Shown: positions 45,080 to 57,178, counted from the first letter of the stretch. The stretch: 64,000 nucleotides of DNA from Datisca glomerata (GCA_003255025.1 QANY01009387.1:992001-1056000); one strand, 5' to 3'. Made by a program: numbers and translations. Notes: generated by a model not told the origin, from the sequence alone.

Positions 45080-45790
45080 TACAAGGAAATGGAGTGTGTA
45101 GATTGAAAAACATTATATGCACTCAAGCAATCTGTAAGAGCTTGGTTTGAAATATTTGGCAAAGCTATGATACGCATGGGGTATTGCAAGAGGCAAGGAG
45201 ACCAAACATTGTTTATCAAACATTTTGCCTCAGGAAAGATATCAATCTTATTGTTTGTGCGGATGACATAGTTGGCATTTGGAACTGATACTCAAGAAAA
45301 AGAGAGTCTGAAAAACAACTCGCAAGAGGATTTGAGATGAATGATGTTGGGAAATTGAAATATTTCTTAGGAATAGAAGTTGCATACCCAAAAGAAGGCA
45401 TCTTGAAGGAACTAGGATGATAGGGTCAAAACCAGCTAGTACTCCAAATGAACCTAATCACAATACAAATGTTGAGAATGAAGATACACATCTGGACTGT
45501 GGCATATGCCAATCATTATTAGAGAGACTAATACATTTGTTTGGATCATTCAAGGCTTTACAATGCATGTGCAGTAAGCGCGTAGAAAGTTAATATATCC
45601 ATTTTCCTTGGGAGAAACCCATGGACATAGTTTTCAGAATCCTATTTTTATGTGCTTAATATTCAGCAAAGGAGTGAAACAAGTTCTAGAAGCCTACACA
45701 GATGCTTACTAGACAGGATCAATTAACGATTGAAGATCAACTTTAGACTATTGCAGATTTTTGGAAGGAAATCTTTACAAGGAGAAGTAA
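45080..45790 (+). pseudogene. Copia reverse transcriptase fragment
   Basis: Broken frames give blocks of the RT_2 domain: residues like FEIFGKAMIRMGYCKRQGD, then HFASGKIS, an L-I-V-C-ADDIVG segment (YVDD region with the Tyr-Val changed), and FEMNDVGKLKYFLGIEVA. Downstream is a weak RNase H-like tail. No LTR flanks it, so this is a relic independent of the small Copia upstream. Confidence 0.75.
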
Positions 45791-46519
45791 AAAAGAATAT
45801 ATTATTGAAAAAAAACATGAAGAAAAGAATTACAGCAATGTGGGTCAAACGCGATTTCAACAATAATTCTCTCTCTATCAATCAAACTAGAAATATATTG
45901 TAAACAGGAAAAAGTAAAGAAACTCAGTTTTGACCTTACTATCATTAGAAATAGCAACAACTGAGTTTAATTCTCTGTTAACCCACCATATGAAGCAGCT
46001 GATAGTTTGGCACAACATTGACTTTCTCATCCAAATCGGTGGCCAATTGCAAACCCTCCCAAAAATTGAACTGTCACAATTCACTTTAATCCAACTCTTC
46101 TTATTATGTGGTCTCTAATTTTGATTAACTGACAAAATTTACACAACATAATCCATCACATTTAGTGTTTCTAAAATTATTTTAATAATTAACAACGACG
46201 AACAACCTAAATCGAACACACTTAAAGGGGGTGATTTTGGCTATGTTTTCGGAAGAAATCCTTAAAAAAAAGTACTCTCCTTTCTGTGGGACAAAAAAAG
46301 CACCTCTTTATATACAATACCATAAATACCTCAATAGAACCTTATACAGTACTGATAATTGAACTTTAAGGTAAAATTTTAATGGAAAAACAAAACGTAA
46401 TGGTGTAAAAAAATAAGTATTAAAACTGGCAATGCCAATGACAACTTCTTCTTAATCCTATCCGTGAGGAAGATTTGCAGAACCCCAACAAGATGTAGTT
46501 CTTCCCAACAGAAGTATAC
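45791..46519. other. Intergenic, 3' flank of the NOI gene
   Basis: AT-rich spacer; includes the likely 3' untranslated region of the NOI gene. Nothing else was recognised. Confidence 0.5.
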
Positions 46520-47201
46520 TCAAAAACAGCAAAACCATTTTCTCTGCAACCAAGACATATCAATAGTCAAAAGGCAAATTATGTTGTTTATAAACTTGGC
46601 CAATTAATTATATAAGGTAATGTACCTTTGGGGGGTGCTTATATTTATCATTCTCTTTTAAGTTGTCATATTTTCTCTGTGATTTAACACTCTCGGAAGG
46701 TCCACCACTCTTTTTCTCATCTCTAGCTTTGTTGAAAATGACTGTGAATCCTTCAGCTGATGCAGGATCATTGACATCCCACTCACCGAATTTAGGTAAA
46801 GGCCTACCCGTATCAGACTAGCAAATATATATACCAAAAGAAGATTAATAATAACATTTATGTGTAAATTAAATACCGTTTTCGTGCAGGTAATTGTAAA
46901 ACAGCAGAATTGTCACCCCCCCCCCCCCCCCCAAAAAAAAAATGTACAGCTCCTTTAAAGAATTATATACAAACTGGCGTGATATTTGTAACAGAGCAAT
47001 AAGCATTCAACAGAAATGCAGGCAAGATAGTACATGTCTAGAAACTCCCAAAAATACAGCAGATTACGAAACCCTTGACACCTTAAGGCTGAAAGAAGGA
47101 AGACAAATAATCTTACATATTCTTTTATCAGTCACAGTCACGAGCAAAAACGATTTAGATGGTAAATAAAACTAAAAGGAAAAGGATCTTACCGATGCCA
47201 T
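46520..47201 (-). CDS. RIN4-like NOI-domain protein, 74 residues (three exons)
   Basis: NOI (nitrate-induced) domain proteins share the domain through which RIN4 is cleaved and regulated at the plant plasma membrane during defence; most small NOI proteins have no assigned function. Exons are 47193-47201 (only Met-Ala-Ser), 46626-46817 and 46520-46543. All are joined GT-AG in phase 0 and sum to 225 bases. Exon 2 has the conserved core [20 protein letters not shown], followed by [13 protein letters not shown], the full NOI signature. The last exon gives RKWFCCF, a basic and di-cysteine end like the acylated C-termini of this family, consistent with membrane attachment (inferred). A C17-A10 tract lies in intron 1 (46916-46942). 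Confidence 0.93.
46916..46942. repeat. Poly-C / poly-A tract in NOI intron 1
   Basis: Seventeen C followed by ten A on the plus strand, that is T10G17 in the transcribed orientation. Confidence 0.9.
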
Positions 47202-48243
47202 GATTTAAAGAGAATGAAGAAGTTCAAATTGAAAAAGAGAATGAAGGAAGCTATGCGAAGGAGAAGAAGGTTGAGAGGGGAATTAGATAAAAGGGGGAAG
47301 GTGAAGCGACGCCTTTTAACAGTGAAATAATTTCGGACAAATAGAGGTTTTGTTAAAACACGAAGTGTACTCGGCTTTAACGCGGGAATAACCGTTTTGG
47401 AGAAAAATAGAATCGTTTCGCAGGAGCTTCAAACGGTTCTTCCCGATTCAGTGGGTGCAATCTAATAGACAAAACCCCCGCGGGACTACAGAACTAACTA
47501 ATTTCCTCCACACGTGTGTGTATTATATACATCTTACCAAGATTTTCTTCTCTTCTTTCTAGAAACAGAGTTTTATAGCCTTGTAAAAAAGTTAGCAGTA
47601 GGAATAATCACTTAGTCAGAGAATTACGTTTCGGAGACTTGATGCTAATAAAAAAAAGTTAGTAACATAAAATTTAACGCTTTTATGCACTCCATTTGCA
47701 CTTGTTTCTATATTCAGCCTATTTATAATCTTCCCATGAGTTCTTGCTAATAAAACTTATGTGAGATTTCAGTTCATATCAAACTTTGACTATGTCCTTG
47801 TGTATATGATAGGTTCTCAATTTTCAGGATAAATTCACTAATGTAAAAACTTATGCTACAATTTTCAGTATGGATTATTCTGTATCAAATGGTTTCCGAA
47901 AGAATTTTGTAAGTTGTAACATGAGGTTTAATTACAGATATTTTAAGATACAGATACTACTTCCAGATGAATTATTTGGAGTACACGTGAAGAGATAAAG
48001 TTGCTAAACAAAATAAAAATAGTTCTGATCAAATCAGAATTCTATTTTCAACCCCAAAATATCATTTTTTTTAATACTAAATGTAAATTTCAGCTGTTAC
48101 GTTTGTACTTAAGTAGTTTTTACATCTAATACCTTTTTACTATAAATTTTTGTACAACCTTTTCTTATAAGCATCAGAGTGCTTGGAATCAAGGACGCAC
48201 CATTGACCAACTTTTATGTCACGGGTTCTTGTCGAGTATATGG
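47202..48243. other. Spacer: NOI promoter side and CPBP 3' flank
   Basis: The part near 47202-47300 is purine-rich on the plus strand (pyrimidine-rich on the NOI sense strand) and probably holds the NOI 5' untranslated region. The rest is AT-rich and featureless to my eye. Confidence 0.5.
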
Positions 48244-51200
48244 TTAGCTGTCGCCTTTTGATATCTGCTGCTGCTGCTGCAATGATTCTGATCTGTAGCG
48301 CCATAAAACTCCTCCCACCAAATTATTCAGTGCATGAGAAGCCATTGGCACCACCATGCTAGAGGTTACAACAGTTGCATAACCATAAACAACCCCAACC
48401 AAAGTTGCCCTGCAACATTTTATTACAAACTCTGCTATGATTCATATGGGAACGTGCACTAAAAACCAACTGATTCATGAGCTGATAGGTACGAGTTACT
48501 CAAGGAGATGAGTACCAGATCGCGAATGAATACTTCCGCCCCCCACCCAAGTGTAGGACGCCAAAAATGGCAGATACTATCAAGACGCTCTTCCAATCGA
48601 ATCCAAATAGTGGTAGCAGTGCACCACGGAAGAGTAATTCCTGAGGAACCCCAAACTAAAATCAAACATGTAACTTCATACACTTTCGGATGGAGGAAAA
48701 GGATCCATATGCAACATTGATGGATAAGATAATGGAAACTAATTTAATTTGTTACCTCGCTAAATCCAGGCAAAAAGGCTACAACCAAGTAATCAAGAGG
48801 CTGAAGTGAAGAGAGAACCTGTTTCAGAAGTCAAAGTATTATTCAACAAGATGTGTAGTCAAAAGTAAATGATGCAATCAAGAAATGAATTCAGTTGACG
48901 TCAGAGCAAAAAAGAGAAAAAAAAACGGATACTAACAACAACAGCTTTCCTGAGTTGACAATGTATAACTATGTAGAAACTTCCCTCAACAATAAATATT
49001 ATATATTCTATTATCAGTCAGTTTTTGAGATGGCATAAAATTAGAGCTGCTACCTGCTGATTAGATGCTTCACTCGATTCTGCAAAGTTCGGCCATGTTT
49101 TCAATAGCAAATATCGGCATGAGGATATTAGTAGAACCAATCCAGTAATCAACTCAAGATGCCACATCTCAAAATCAACTGTACACAGAGGGGAGAAAAG
49201 AGTGATGCTCTTAAAAAAATACATGAACCATCTTGAGTGTAAGCGTTAACAGCTACGAAACCCAATAAAATATGAAGCTACGCGTCAAGAAAGCAAAAGT
49301 AAATTGAAGGTCCTTACATGATAGTTTGGAGGTGCAGTCAACTATTGGCAATCTTTCTGCTGAAGCAACGTGAGATACCTGCAGTTTGATATACAGTTGC
49401 TTTAGTGAAGCTATTCAAAGTTCCACCCACGACTTATCCCTTCACTTTAGTAAAATATCTATGTCCTAATAAGAGCAATGAGTAACTTCTACTTATTTTA
49501 AACGATTGATTAACAGCATAAACATATGTTTTTTTCAATCAGGCAAGAGAAAAATGTAGTGTTGCCCTATATTTGCTGCATTAATATATGAGTTAATATC
49601 ATAGCATCCCTACATTTTGTCCCAAAATCATCTTTCCCCCTAAATTAATTTTCATTCCTAGTTGGTCCTTCAACTTTCTCCATCCATTAATTTACCCCTC
49701 TGACCGTTAAATAACTGTTAAACGATCACATGCACGGCATATGCCTATTTTATTTTTTCCAATTTTACCACTTTCTTCAACTTTATAAGCTACCCATCTC
49801 CCATGTTTTTTCATCCAAAAATCAACCACAAATTACATTAACCTCTTTACTGATCTATCAAACTTTTAACAAATTCTCCTTTAGTTTCAACAACGGTTCG
49901 GGTTTAGAAAAAATAGCAATGACCCGAGTTTAGAAACAAAAAGCAACATTTATTCATGCTGGAGAAAAATAAATATGATTGATAAAAAATAGTAACAATT
50001 CGAGTTTAGAAAAAATAGCAACATTTATTCGTGCTGGAGAAAGTCAATATGATTGATAAAAAATAGCAACGGTTCGGATTTAGAAAAAATGACAACGGTT
50101 TCGGGTTTAGAAAAAACATAACGGTTCGGATTTAGAAAAAATAGCACCAGTTCGGGTTTAGAAAAAAATAACAGTTCGGATTTAGAAAAAATAGCAGTGG
50201 TTCAAGTATAGAAAAAATAACAACATTTATTCATGAAGGAAAAAAATAAATATGATTAATAAAAAATAACAACGGTTCTGATTTAGAAAAAATAGCAACG
50301 GTTGGAGTTTAGAAAACATAACAACATTTTGAGTTTAGAAACAATAGCAACATTTATTCATGGTGGAGAAAAATAAATATGATTGATAAAAAATAATAAC
50401 GGTTCGAATTGATAAAAAATAGCAACGATTGAGGTTTAGAAAAAATAACAACGATTCAGGCTTAGAAAAAATAACATTTATTCATGGTAGAGAAAAATAA
50501 ATATGATTGATGAAAATCAGAAAAAGGTTCGAATTTAGAAAAAATAGGAATGGCTCGGGTTTAGAAAATATACTAATAGTTCAGGTTTAGAAAAAATGAC
50601 AATATTTATTCGTGAAGGAGAAAAATAAATATGATTGATAAAAAATAGCAATGATTCGGATTTATAAAAAATAACAACAGTTGAGGTTTAGAAAAAATAG
50701 CAATTGTTTAGGTTTAGAAAAAATGGCAACATTTATTCATACTGCAGAAAAATAAATATGATTGATAAAAAACTTGCAACGGTTTGGGTTTAGAAAAAAA
50801 TAGTAATGGTTCGGGTTTAGAAAAAATAGTAATGGTTAGGGTTTAGAAAAAAATAGCAATATTTATTCATGAATAAAAAAATAAATATGATTGATAAAAC
50901 TGAAACTGAACCTACATGAGACTAAACCTGAACCGTTGCTAAAGGACAATTTGTCAAAATTTTGACAAATTAGTGAAAAGGGAGATACAATTTGTAGTTG
51001 ATATTTAGATGAAAAAACATGAGAGATGAATAACTTATAAGGTTGAAGAAATGGGTAAAATTGAAGAAAAAATAGGCATGTACCGTGCATGTGACTATTT
51101 AACTCTCATGTGTCGGGCGTAAATTGATGGATGGAGAAAGTTGAAGAATCAAGAAAAATTAATTTAGGAAATAAATTGATTTTAAATGGGTCCTATAATA

Positions 51201-52631
51201 TTTAAACCTGTTAATATATTAAAGATGTAGTAATTGCGCCAAAAAGAACAAAAGTACGCTTTTAAAACCGGAGCAAGAGACTCAGCTAGTGATACTTAAA
51301 CATAAAGCCCACCTGCTGAATTACTACTCCCAAGACAGCTATCAAACCGGAAGTAAGAATGCATGCCTGAAGCACAGAACTCCGGGAAGGAAGAGTTATC
51401 AAGTTTCGTGTAGCTGAAGCTGAACTATCAGAATTAACATTTTTGGCTTCTTGAGTATAATTGTCTTTAGAGGAAATTCCGTTAGATACTCTTTTAAGCG
51501 GTTCTACATTTCTTCTCAATTTCTTAACTGACTTCTGACTTGCGCAAACCCTTGGATAAACATTACATCCCTGCATTTAACACATGAAAGAAACTTATCC
51601 CAGATGATAGCAAATGCATATTTTGAGAAGAAATGTAGATCATAGAATGACAATATAAGAAATCTCACACTGCATAATTTCGCAGGAAAAACATTCTGCA
51701 TATCATGATTGCCAATAAACTTCCTACCTGATTACAATCAAAACAAAGAGCAATCCTTACAAAATGTCTGAAAGACGATAGCTGAAATAAAGTACAAATG
51801 ATTATAATTAGAGTTTCTTAAAGGGAAAGATGAAAAAAAAAAGTATCCCTTAAATTTTAGGTCATTTGCAAGTACGCCCCTTATACTACGAAAATAACTT
51901 CTAAAGTCCCCGAACCGTGATAATTAGGCAAAAAACTCTTCTGTTAATTTTGGCCTCAATTTAATGTTAAAAGAATAGTGTAATAATCTTTGTAATCACT
52001 TAAATTTAAACATTTCCAGCAAAAACTACGTGATTTTCATATTGAAATAAGATGATTACATTATTTTATTACATATTTTAGCATCCAGCTAAGATCAAAA
52101 TTAACAGAAGTCAAAGCCTCATTATCAAAGTTTAGGGGCTTCAGAATTCATTTCTAAAGTTTCGGGTTTAGTTACAAATGACATGAAGTTTAGGAAGTGT
52201 TTTTGCATTTGACTCATTCTTTGATTGGAAGATGACCATACTATTAAATTGGAGGCGTGCCACTACGGCGGATTTCCTTACAACCTCTTCAACTTATTGA
52301 AGCTTAAGTGAAGACACAGCAACCTCTAATTTCAGCAGTCTCATCCAAATGAATATCTATGCCAATGACCAAAATCAAGAAATACCCAATACGAAAATGC
52401 AAGGCACTGTCAAAGAAAGCTTGCCAAAATTATGCACATGCCCATTTGCTTAATGAAAATTGTTTGAGTCAAGCATCACTGCAAAGAGTTGAATATAAGA
52501 GAACACCTAAAAAGTTGGAACTTTTATTCTGCTGAAGACTTACTCACGAATGTAGAATTTTTATGAAGGAAGGGAAATTTGCTGGCATTGCTTGTGGCGG
52601 AGCACCAATGGTGAAAAGGGGGCACACCCAT
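48244..52631 (-). CDS. CPBP-family (Abi/CAAX-type) intramembrane metalloprotease, probably plastid-targeted
   Basis: Members are multi-pass glutamate-metalloproteases; plant members are mostly chloroplast or ER proteins with few known substrates. Exons are 52548-52631, 51669-51719, 51313-51570, 49318-49378, 49054-49178, 48756-48818, 48516-48640 and 48244-48409. Phases agree and the total is 933 bases, 310 residues. The N-terminus (MGVPPFHHWCSATSNASKF) is Ser/Ala-rich and transit-peptide-like. Membrane segments include ACILTSGLIAVLGVVIQQ and LITGLVLLISSCRYLLL. Catalytic motifs are EELLFRG across the exon 6/7 junction, FGVLH, and HALNN near the end. The C-terminus has five glutamines (SLQQQQQISKGDS). 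Exon 2 is the least certain: an alternative 51671-51727 also keeps the frame. The intron at 49379-51312 contains a Mutator-like element. Confidence 0.88.
49581..49589. repeat. Target-site duplication, left copy (Mutator-like element in CPBP intron)
   Basis: TTAATATAT, identical to 51211-51219. Confidence 0.8.
49590..51210. mobile_element. Non-autonomous Mutator-like element with about 300-bp terminal inverted repeats
   Basis: A 1,621-base element inside an intron of the CPBP gene. The left arm (about 49590-49890) and right arm (about 50925-51210, reversed) share long blocks: CTTCAACTTTCTCCATCCAT, TAAATTAATTTT, CACATGCACGG, CATGTTTTTTCATC. Terminal words are GAGTTAATATCATAG and, reversed, CAGGTTTAAATATTATAG. 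A perfect 9-bp duplication, TTAATATAT, flanks it; long inverted repeats with 9-bp duplications are typical of Mutator-like elements. There is no transposase. The middle is a repeat array. Confidence 0.85.
49885..50930. repeat. Internal minisatellite of the Mutator-like element
   Basis: More than thirty imperfect copies of a roughly 25-base unit GGTTCGGGTTTAGAAAAAATAGC, separated at intervals by an ATTTATTCATGCTGGAGAAAAA block followed by ATATGATTGATAAAAAATA. The array has a two-level order, with the second block recurring about every 100-180 bases. Confidence 0.85.
51211..51219. repeat. Target-site duplication, right copy (Mutator-like element in CPBP intron)
   Basis: TTAATATAT, identical to 49581-49589. 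Confidence 0.8.
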
Positions 52632-53139
52632 GGTTGCTGAAAGCTTCCAATTCCTAAAGGGATGATTTTCCTTGGACGCCTGTCATGTCAAATACAGACT
52701 AGCACTTCAATTGTGACCACAAAAGAAGGATAAGCAATGTAACAGAGAAGATTGAATTTCAAAGCAGTAACACAGAATATTAGCAAAAAGAGAGGAATTC
52801 AGGAAAACCGAACCTGCTCTGGTTACCGTTGGACTGTGCAGCGTTTGGTGCTCTTGAGCACCCGCGCCACTCCGCTACTCAGAGGACAGAGCAAACATAA
52901 ATATCAATATCAATAATAATACCGTATATAAATGGGTTTTTCCCAAAAAGGTGCTATTTAAAAAATTCAATTGGAAAAAATGGGTTAAGATTTCAAAAAT
53001 CAGAATTTAAATCTAAAACACATGGTGAATAGTCTATCATACCCCTGCAGCTATAATTTATTTCTTTTTTTCCAGGCCCTTTCTCCCTTCTCTTATACGT
53101 TTCTTCTTCTTCTTCTTCTCCTCTCTCTCTATTGCCAAG
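52632..53139. other. CPBP gene upstream flank
   Basis: Presumed 5' untranslated and promoter sequence of the minus-strand CPBP gene. A GC-richer block at 52810-52885 may be a 5' untranslated exon. A (TTC)n run at 53101-53120 follows. Confidence 0.45.
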
Positions 53140-53310
53140 CCCGTTAATGCCCTAACCTCGTAACTCCGGGTTCTCCACCATTACTGTAGCTCCATCGTCC
53201 GTGACAGGCAATCTCTCTACGCATAAATGCCCTAACCGCGTTACTTCGGCTTCTCCACCATTACTGTAGCTCCATCATCAACGACAGGCAAGGTCCTAAC
53301 CGCGTTGAAC
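53140..53310 (+). repeat. Imperfect tandem repeat, about 67-85-bp unit
   Basis: Two full copies and part of a third of a unit containing TGCCCTAACC, CTTCTCCACCATTACTGTAG and CTCCATC..CGACAGGCAA. It is GC-richer than its surroundings and ends near an AAG/GTTCGT donor-like site at about 53354. It could be the 5' exon of a plus-strand transcript, but no coding frame is convincing. Confidence 0.6.
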
Positions 53311-55074
53311 TCTGGCTTCTCTCCGACTACGCGGTACATTATCCTCGACACCAAGGTTCGTTGATTTTCGGTTGTGAGATTTTCAAGTTTTGTTATTAGT
53401 ATGTGATTGGGAAAATTTTCTTGTAGGAAGAAATAGGCTTTCATGGTAAAATGGACAAATATTACATCTAATCTGTTTGAAAATAAATTATTGTTTATAA
53501 AAATATATGGTTATTGCATTTTCTATCCACGTGGTGTTGATTATCAGCATTCTGATTGACTGAGAATGAATGAAACATTTTGTCAAATTTCCTCTGATAG
53601 AGGCATTTCCTATGCAGTTTACTCTGTTATTGCATTTATATTTTATCATACTAAGTTTCATATAGTTATCTGAAAGACATAATGGAGAGAATTCAACATT
53701 TTCCATGCACTTGCTCTGTTCAGATTGTCTCATTTGCTTATTCTTGTTTAGTTTGGTCGTTACATGTTGATGATGTCTCTGTTTCTTTAGGGGTCAAACT
53801 TGTCAATGTCTTTGTTCCTGTGGCTGTGATTAGCTTATTGTTACCTTCTGTCTTAATTTGGTTATGCTATTGCTTATGTGTTGATATTGCTGAAGTACCA
53901 TATGTTCGAATATTTTGCTCATTGATTATTAGCTTACTGTTATTTGCTTATGTGTTGGGTATTAATTACTAATCTATTTTGTAATTTTGACTTAGATCCT
54001 TGTTTTGAGCTATTAGCTAAGTCTTGTTGGGTTTAACTGTCCCCCAATCTGTGTCTAACGAGATTGGATCCAACTCTACCTGGTTTAATCCCCTTGGATG
54101 TAGCTCTGTTTGTGTTTATCTTATCAATTTTTTTTGTCTTGTCTAGCTTTGCTTGGTTGCTAGTCAAGCATTATTATGAGACGTACACTGTTACTTATAT
54201 TGCAATGCATATTTTGAAAGTATTTACTTCGACTATTAATTACTAAACTAAAATATTTGCTAGTAGCGGAAGAATCTTTTAGTAGTTTGGGTAATGGATA
54301 AAGCTAGTGTGATGGTGATGCAACTAAATGTTTCTTGTCCCACAAGTTATGGCTTGTATTGATTTTCCATTGTGGGCTAAAAAAGGTTATAGTCATTCTA
54401 GTGTGTTTGCTTTAACGGCTTACATTCAATTAACTCATACCCTTAATTCATTTATATGGTTTGGCACACATCCACCATTCACCAAGACAATGAGTTTCTA
54501 CTCAAGTCAGATGGATGTCAAATCTAAAGATTGATCCGAAACATACAAGTTGATCGAATCTCTTACAAGAAATCGACTTAACATGATGCACTGAGAAAAT
54601 ATTAGGATTCTTCTACAAGAATATGACTATAATCTTGTTCATTTGTTCAAAGAAGTGTTCATCGTTGTAACCTATAAATAGTTGATGTTAATCATTGTCT
54701 GACTTATTTTTTGATCTAATGGACTTTGAATGTCGAATTATTGAAAGTTGGCTTTATTTGCTCTAAAGAAAGTGCTGGATTTTAATTTTAATAGAGTGAT
54801 TATTGATATCGTTGCATTTTCCCAACAACACACTCTTAAGATGAGACAAGCTACTGTTATTTCTTCCGGGATGTGCATGATTGCTTATTGTTTTATGATG
54901 TGTTAAATGTCTATAGAGTTTTCGAGGTGCATTTTGCTGGCGTGTACGTTTTTATAATTTGAATTAGATGTTTATATCTGACCAATTATACAATTAATGT
55001 GATCGTAGAAATGTATTTGCCAAGTTAAGTAAAATTGTTAACATCCATAACAAAAATGAACAAGGTAAAAACTA
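53311..55074. other. Intergenic, nothing recognised
   Basis: T-rich sequence with several short open frames (for example 53682-53972 and 54064-54246) that are hydrophobic but resemble no family I know and lack supporting splice signals. Confidence 0.45.
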
Positions 55075-55360
55075 TTTAGTTTGAGTAAGTAGTTTTTATA
55101 AATTACTTGCTCCGACCAAGTAGTTTTTATAAACTACTTGCTCCGACCAAATAATTTTTCTTAAACAACTTGTTCTGACCATGTAGTTTTTATGATTCTG
55201 GGCAAATAAAAGTGAATAAAGCAAAACCTACTTGGTTTGAACAAGTAATTTATAAAAACTACTTGCTTAGACCAAGTAGCTTTCATAATTCTGGACAAAT
55301 GAAAATGAATAAAGTAAATACCATTTGGATCTACTTGCTCAGACCAAATATATGTGATAG
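55075..55360. repeat. Hairpin-forming tandem repeat array (AAACTACTTGCTCCGACCAAGTAGTTT)
   Basis: About seven copies of CTACTTGCTCCGACCAAGTAG-like words. Between copies lies the palindromic CAAGTAGTTT-TTAT-AAACTACTTG. A larger period of about 100 bases (ATTCTGGGCAAATAAAAG, then TGAATAAAG) overlies the second half. No coding meaning is seen. Confidence 0.8.
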
Positions 55361-55955
55361 CAATTTGATTGCCACAATGGAATTGTATTAGATACAACAC
55401 AACTCTAAAACACAGTAATTAATACTGGTCATTACAATTTGTAGTTACACAGAGAGAGAAAAAAAGTTTTTTCCCCCTCCCTTACATGTTGTCGCCGAAT
55501 TTCAAATTGAAGGAAGAAAAATTGATTTTTCTTATTCAATTGTTTTGAGAGCCTGCACTCAGTTCCTAAATAAATTCTCACGAGATATATTTCTGAAATT
55601 AACGAATAATTATTGATGTGAAGAAAATTTTGGGAAATTGGTTCTTGTAGATCGTACTTGGATTTTGGTTCTTGAAGATCAAGTTTGAAATTGGATCTTG
55701 AAGTTTGAAGAACGTGAAAAATGAATACAAGGATTCCACCAATTCAGAAAATGTCCAATACATCGCAATGGTAAAAATCGTTTCAACCGTTTTCTATTCG
55801 TTTCAATATTTGATATACATGATCGTTTGTTGTTTTGATTTTTAATTATTCAAGTCGATTAAATAAGTTTTAGAATTTTTTTTGATATTTCGCTCACGAA
55901 TCGTTCGTGGTTCAAACTGATTTTTCTACAATTTTAAAACCATCGATCCATCAAT

Positions 55956-55968
55956 TGGTATCAGAACC
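55956..55968 (+). other. Copia primer-binding site (initiator tRNA-Met type)
   Basis: TGGTATCAGAACC, one base different from the TGGTATCAGAGCC of the other two Copia elements in the window. Confidence 0.8.
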
Positions 55969-57178
55969 ATAGGTTCTTTATTATGCATATAGATATTTGA
56001 AACGAACGTATCAATGAATTTGTTGATATAGACATATATTTGTGTATGGTAGATTCAAATATGTTTGAATGTGTTATTTGATTGGATCCCCATCTTATTG
56101 GCTCTAGGCATTTTTACTTTCAATTTAAAATTGATGTACGTCAGATTTGAGGCATAAAATTTATGTAATTTATTTTATTGCCAAAGTTGTAATTTTTGAT
56201 AAATTTGATGTAATATCGCCGCCGCCTCGAAAACCGTCAGAAAATGCCATTCGCCCAAAGTTGCCGCCATCAGAAAACAGTCGTCGGAAAAGTCATGGAA
56301 AACTACCGCCGGAAAAGTAGTCGGAAACGTCAATGGAAATTCACCGGAAAAGTCACTGGAAAGTTACAACACCATCTCCTACTGTCCACTGCCGTGGCCT
56401 GCTTGGTGACTAGGGTTTATGAAAAATTCTAAGCGATAACAATTAGGGTTTAAGAAATCCTGTGATATTTTGCAAAAATCCTAATCTTATCTTTTATTTT
56501 TAATATTTTGAATTTTGAATTTTGATTTTTAAATGGATAAAAGATAATTAAAGTTCAAAAAATATAATATCATATATTTAAAAAAATAATTACCTATTTT
56601 ATCTTTTGAAATATGATTTTAAAAGATAATGATCTTTTTTTATCCTTTTAACTTTTAGATTTTGAATTCAAAAGATAATTATCCATTTTATTTTATCCAT
56701 AATTTTTAATTTTAAAGATAATTATCTATTTTTATTTTATCTTTTGAATTTTAAATTTTAAAAGGATTGTAATGAGATTATTGTCCTTAATTAAAAGATT
56801 TTGATTAAAATTTAAATTTTCAAGTTTTGAAATTTAAAATTTGAAATTTGAAATTTAAGATGGGAATGAACATTTGTAAAGAGTTACAAATTGGTGGGAT
56901 TCCTGAAGCACAAAGAGACAATTACAGACGGCGTGAAAATTAGTATTTAAATTAATTATAATTGAATTATTATTCTTTTGTGGGTTGTAACTAGAAATGA
57001 GCAAATAAGGAGGTTAATTTTGAATGGATGATTTATTATTAATCTCGCATAATCATATACATGCCATATAGGAATAAGGATATGCTAATATTAAAATGTC
57101 ATGTAGCATGTACATGCATAATTGTAGTTTAATTTATAATGAATTATAATTTAAATATAATGTGAATTTTATAATAGT

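Noticed and set aside
48516..48655. A changed catalytic motif QELLFRG in the CPBP protease
   Set aside because: It appears only if the upstream acceptor at 48656 is used. The acceptor at 48641 restores EELLFRG in the same frame.
49730..49933. A small gene starting MHGICLFYF, with a near copy on the other strand at 50863-51090
   Set aside because: The two frames are the two arms of the terminal inverted repeat of the Mutator-like element.
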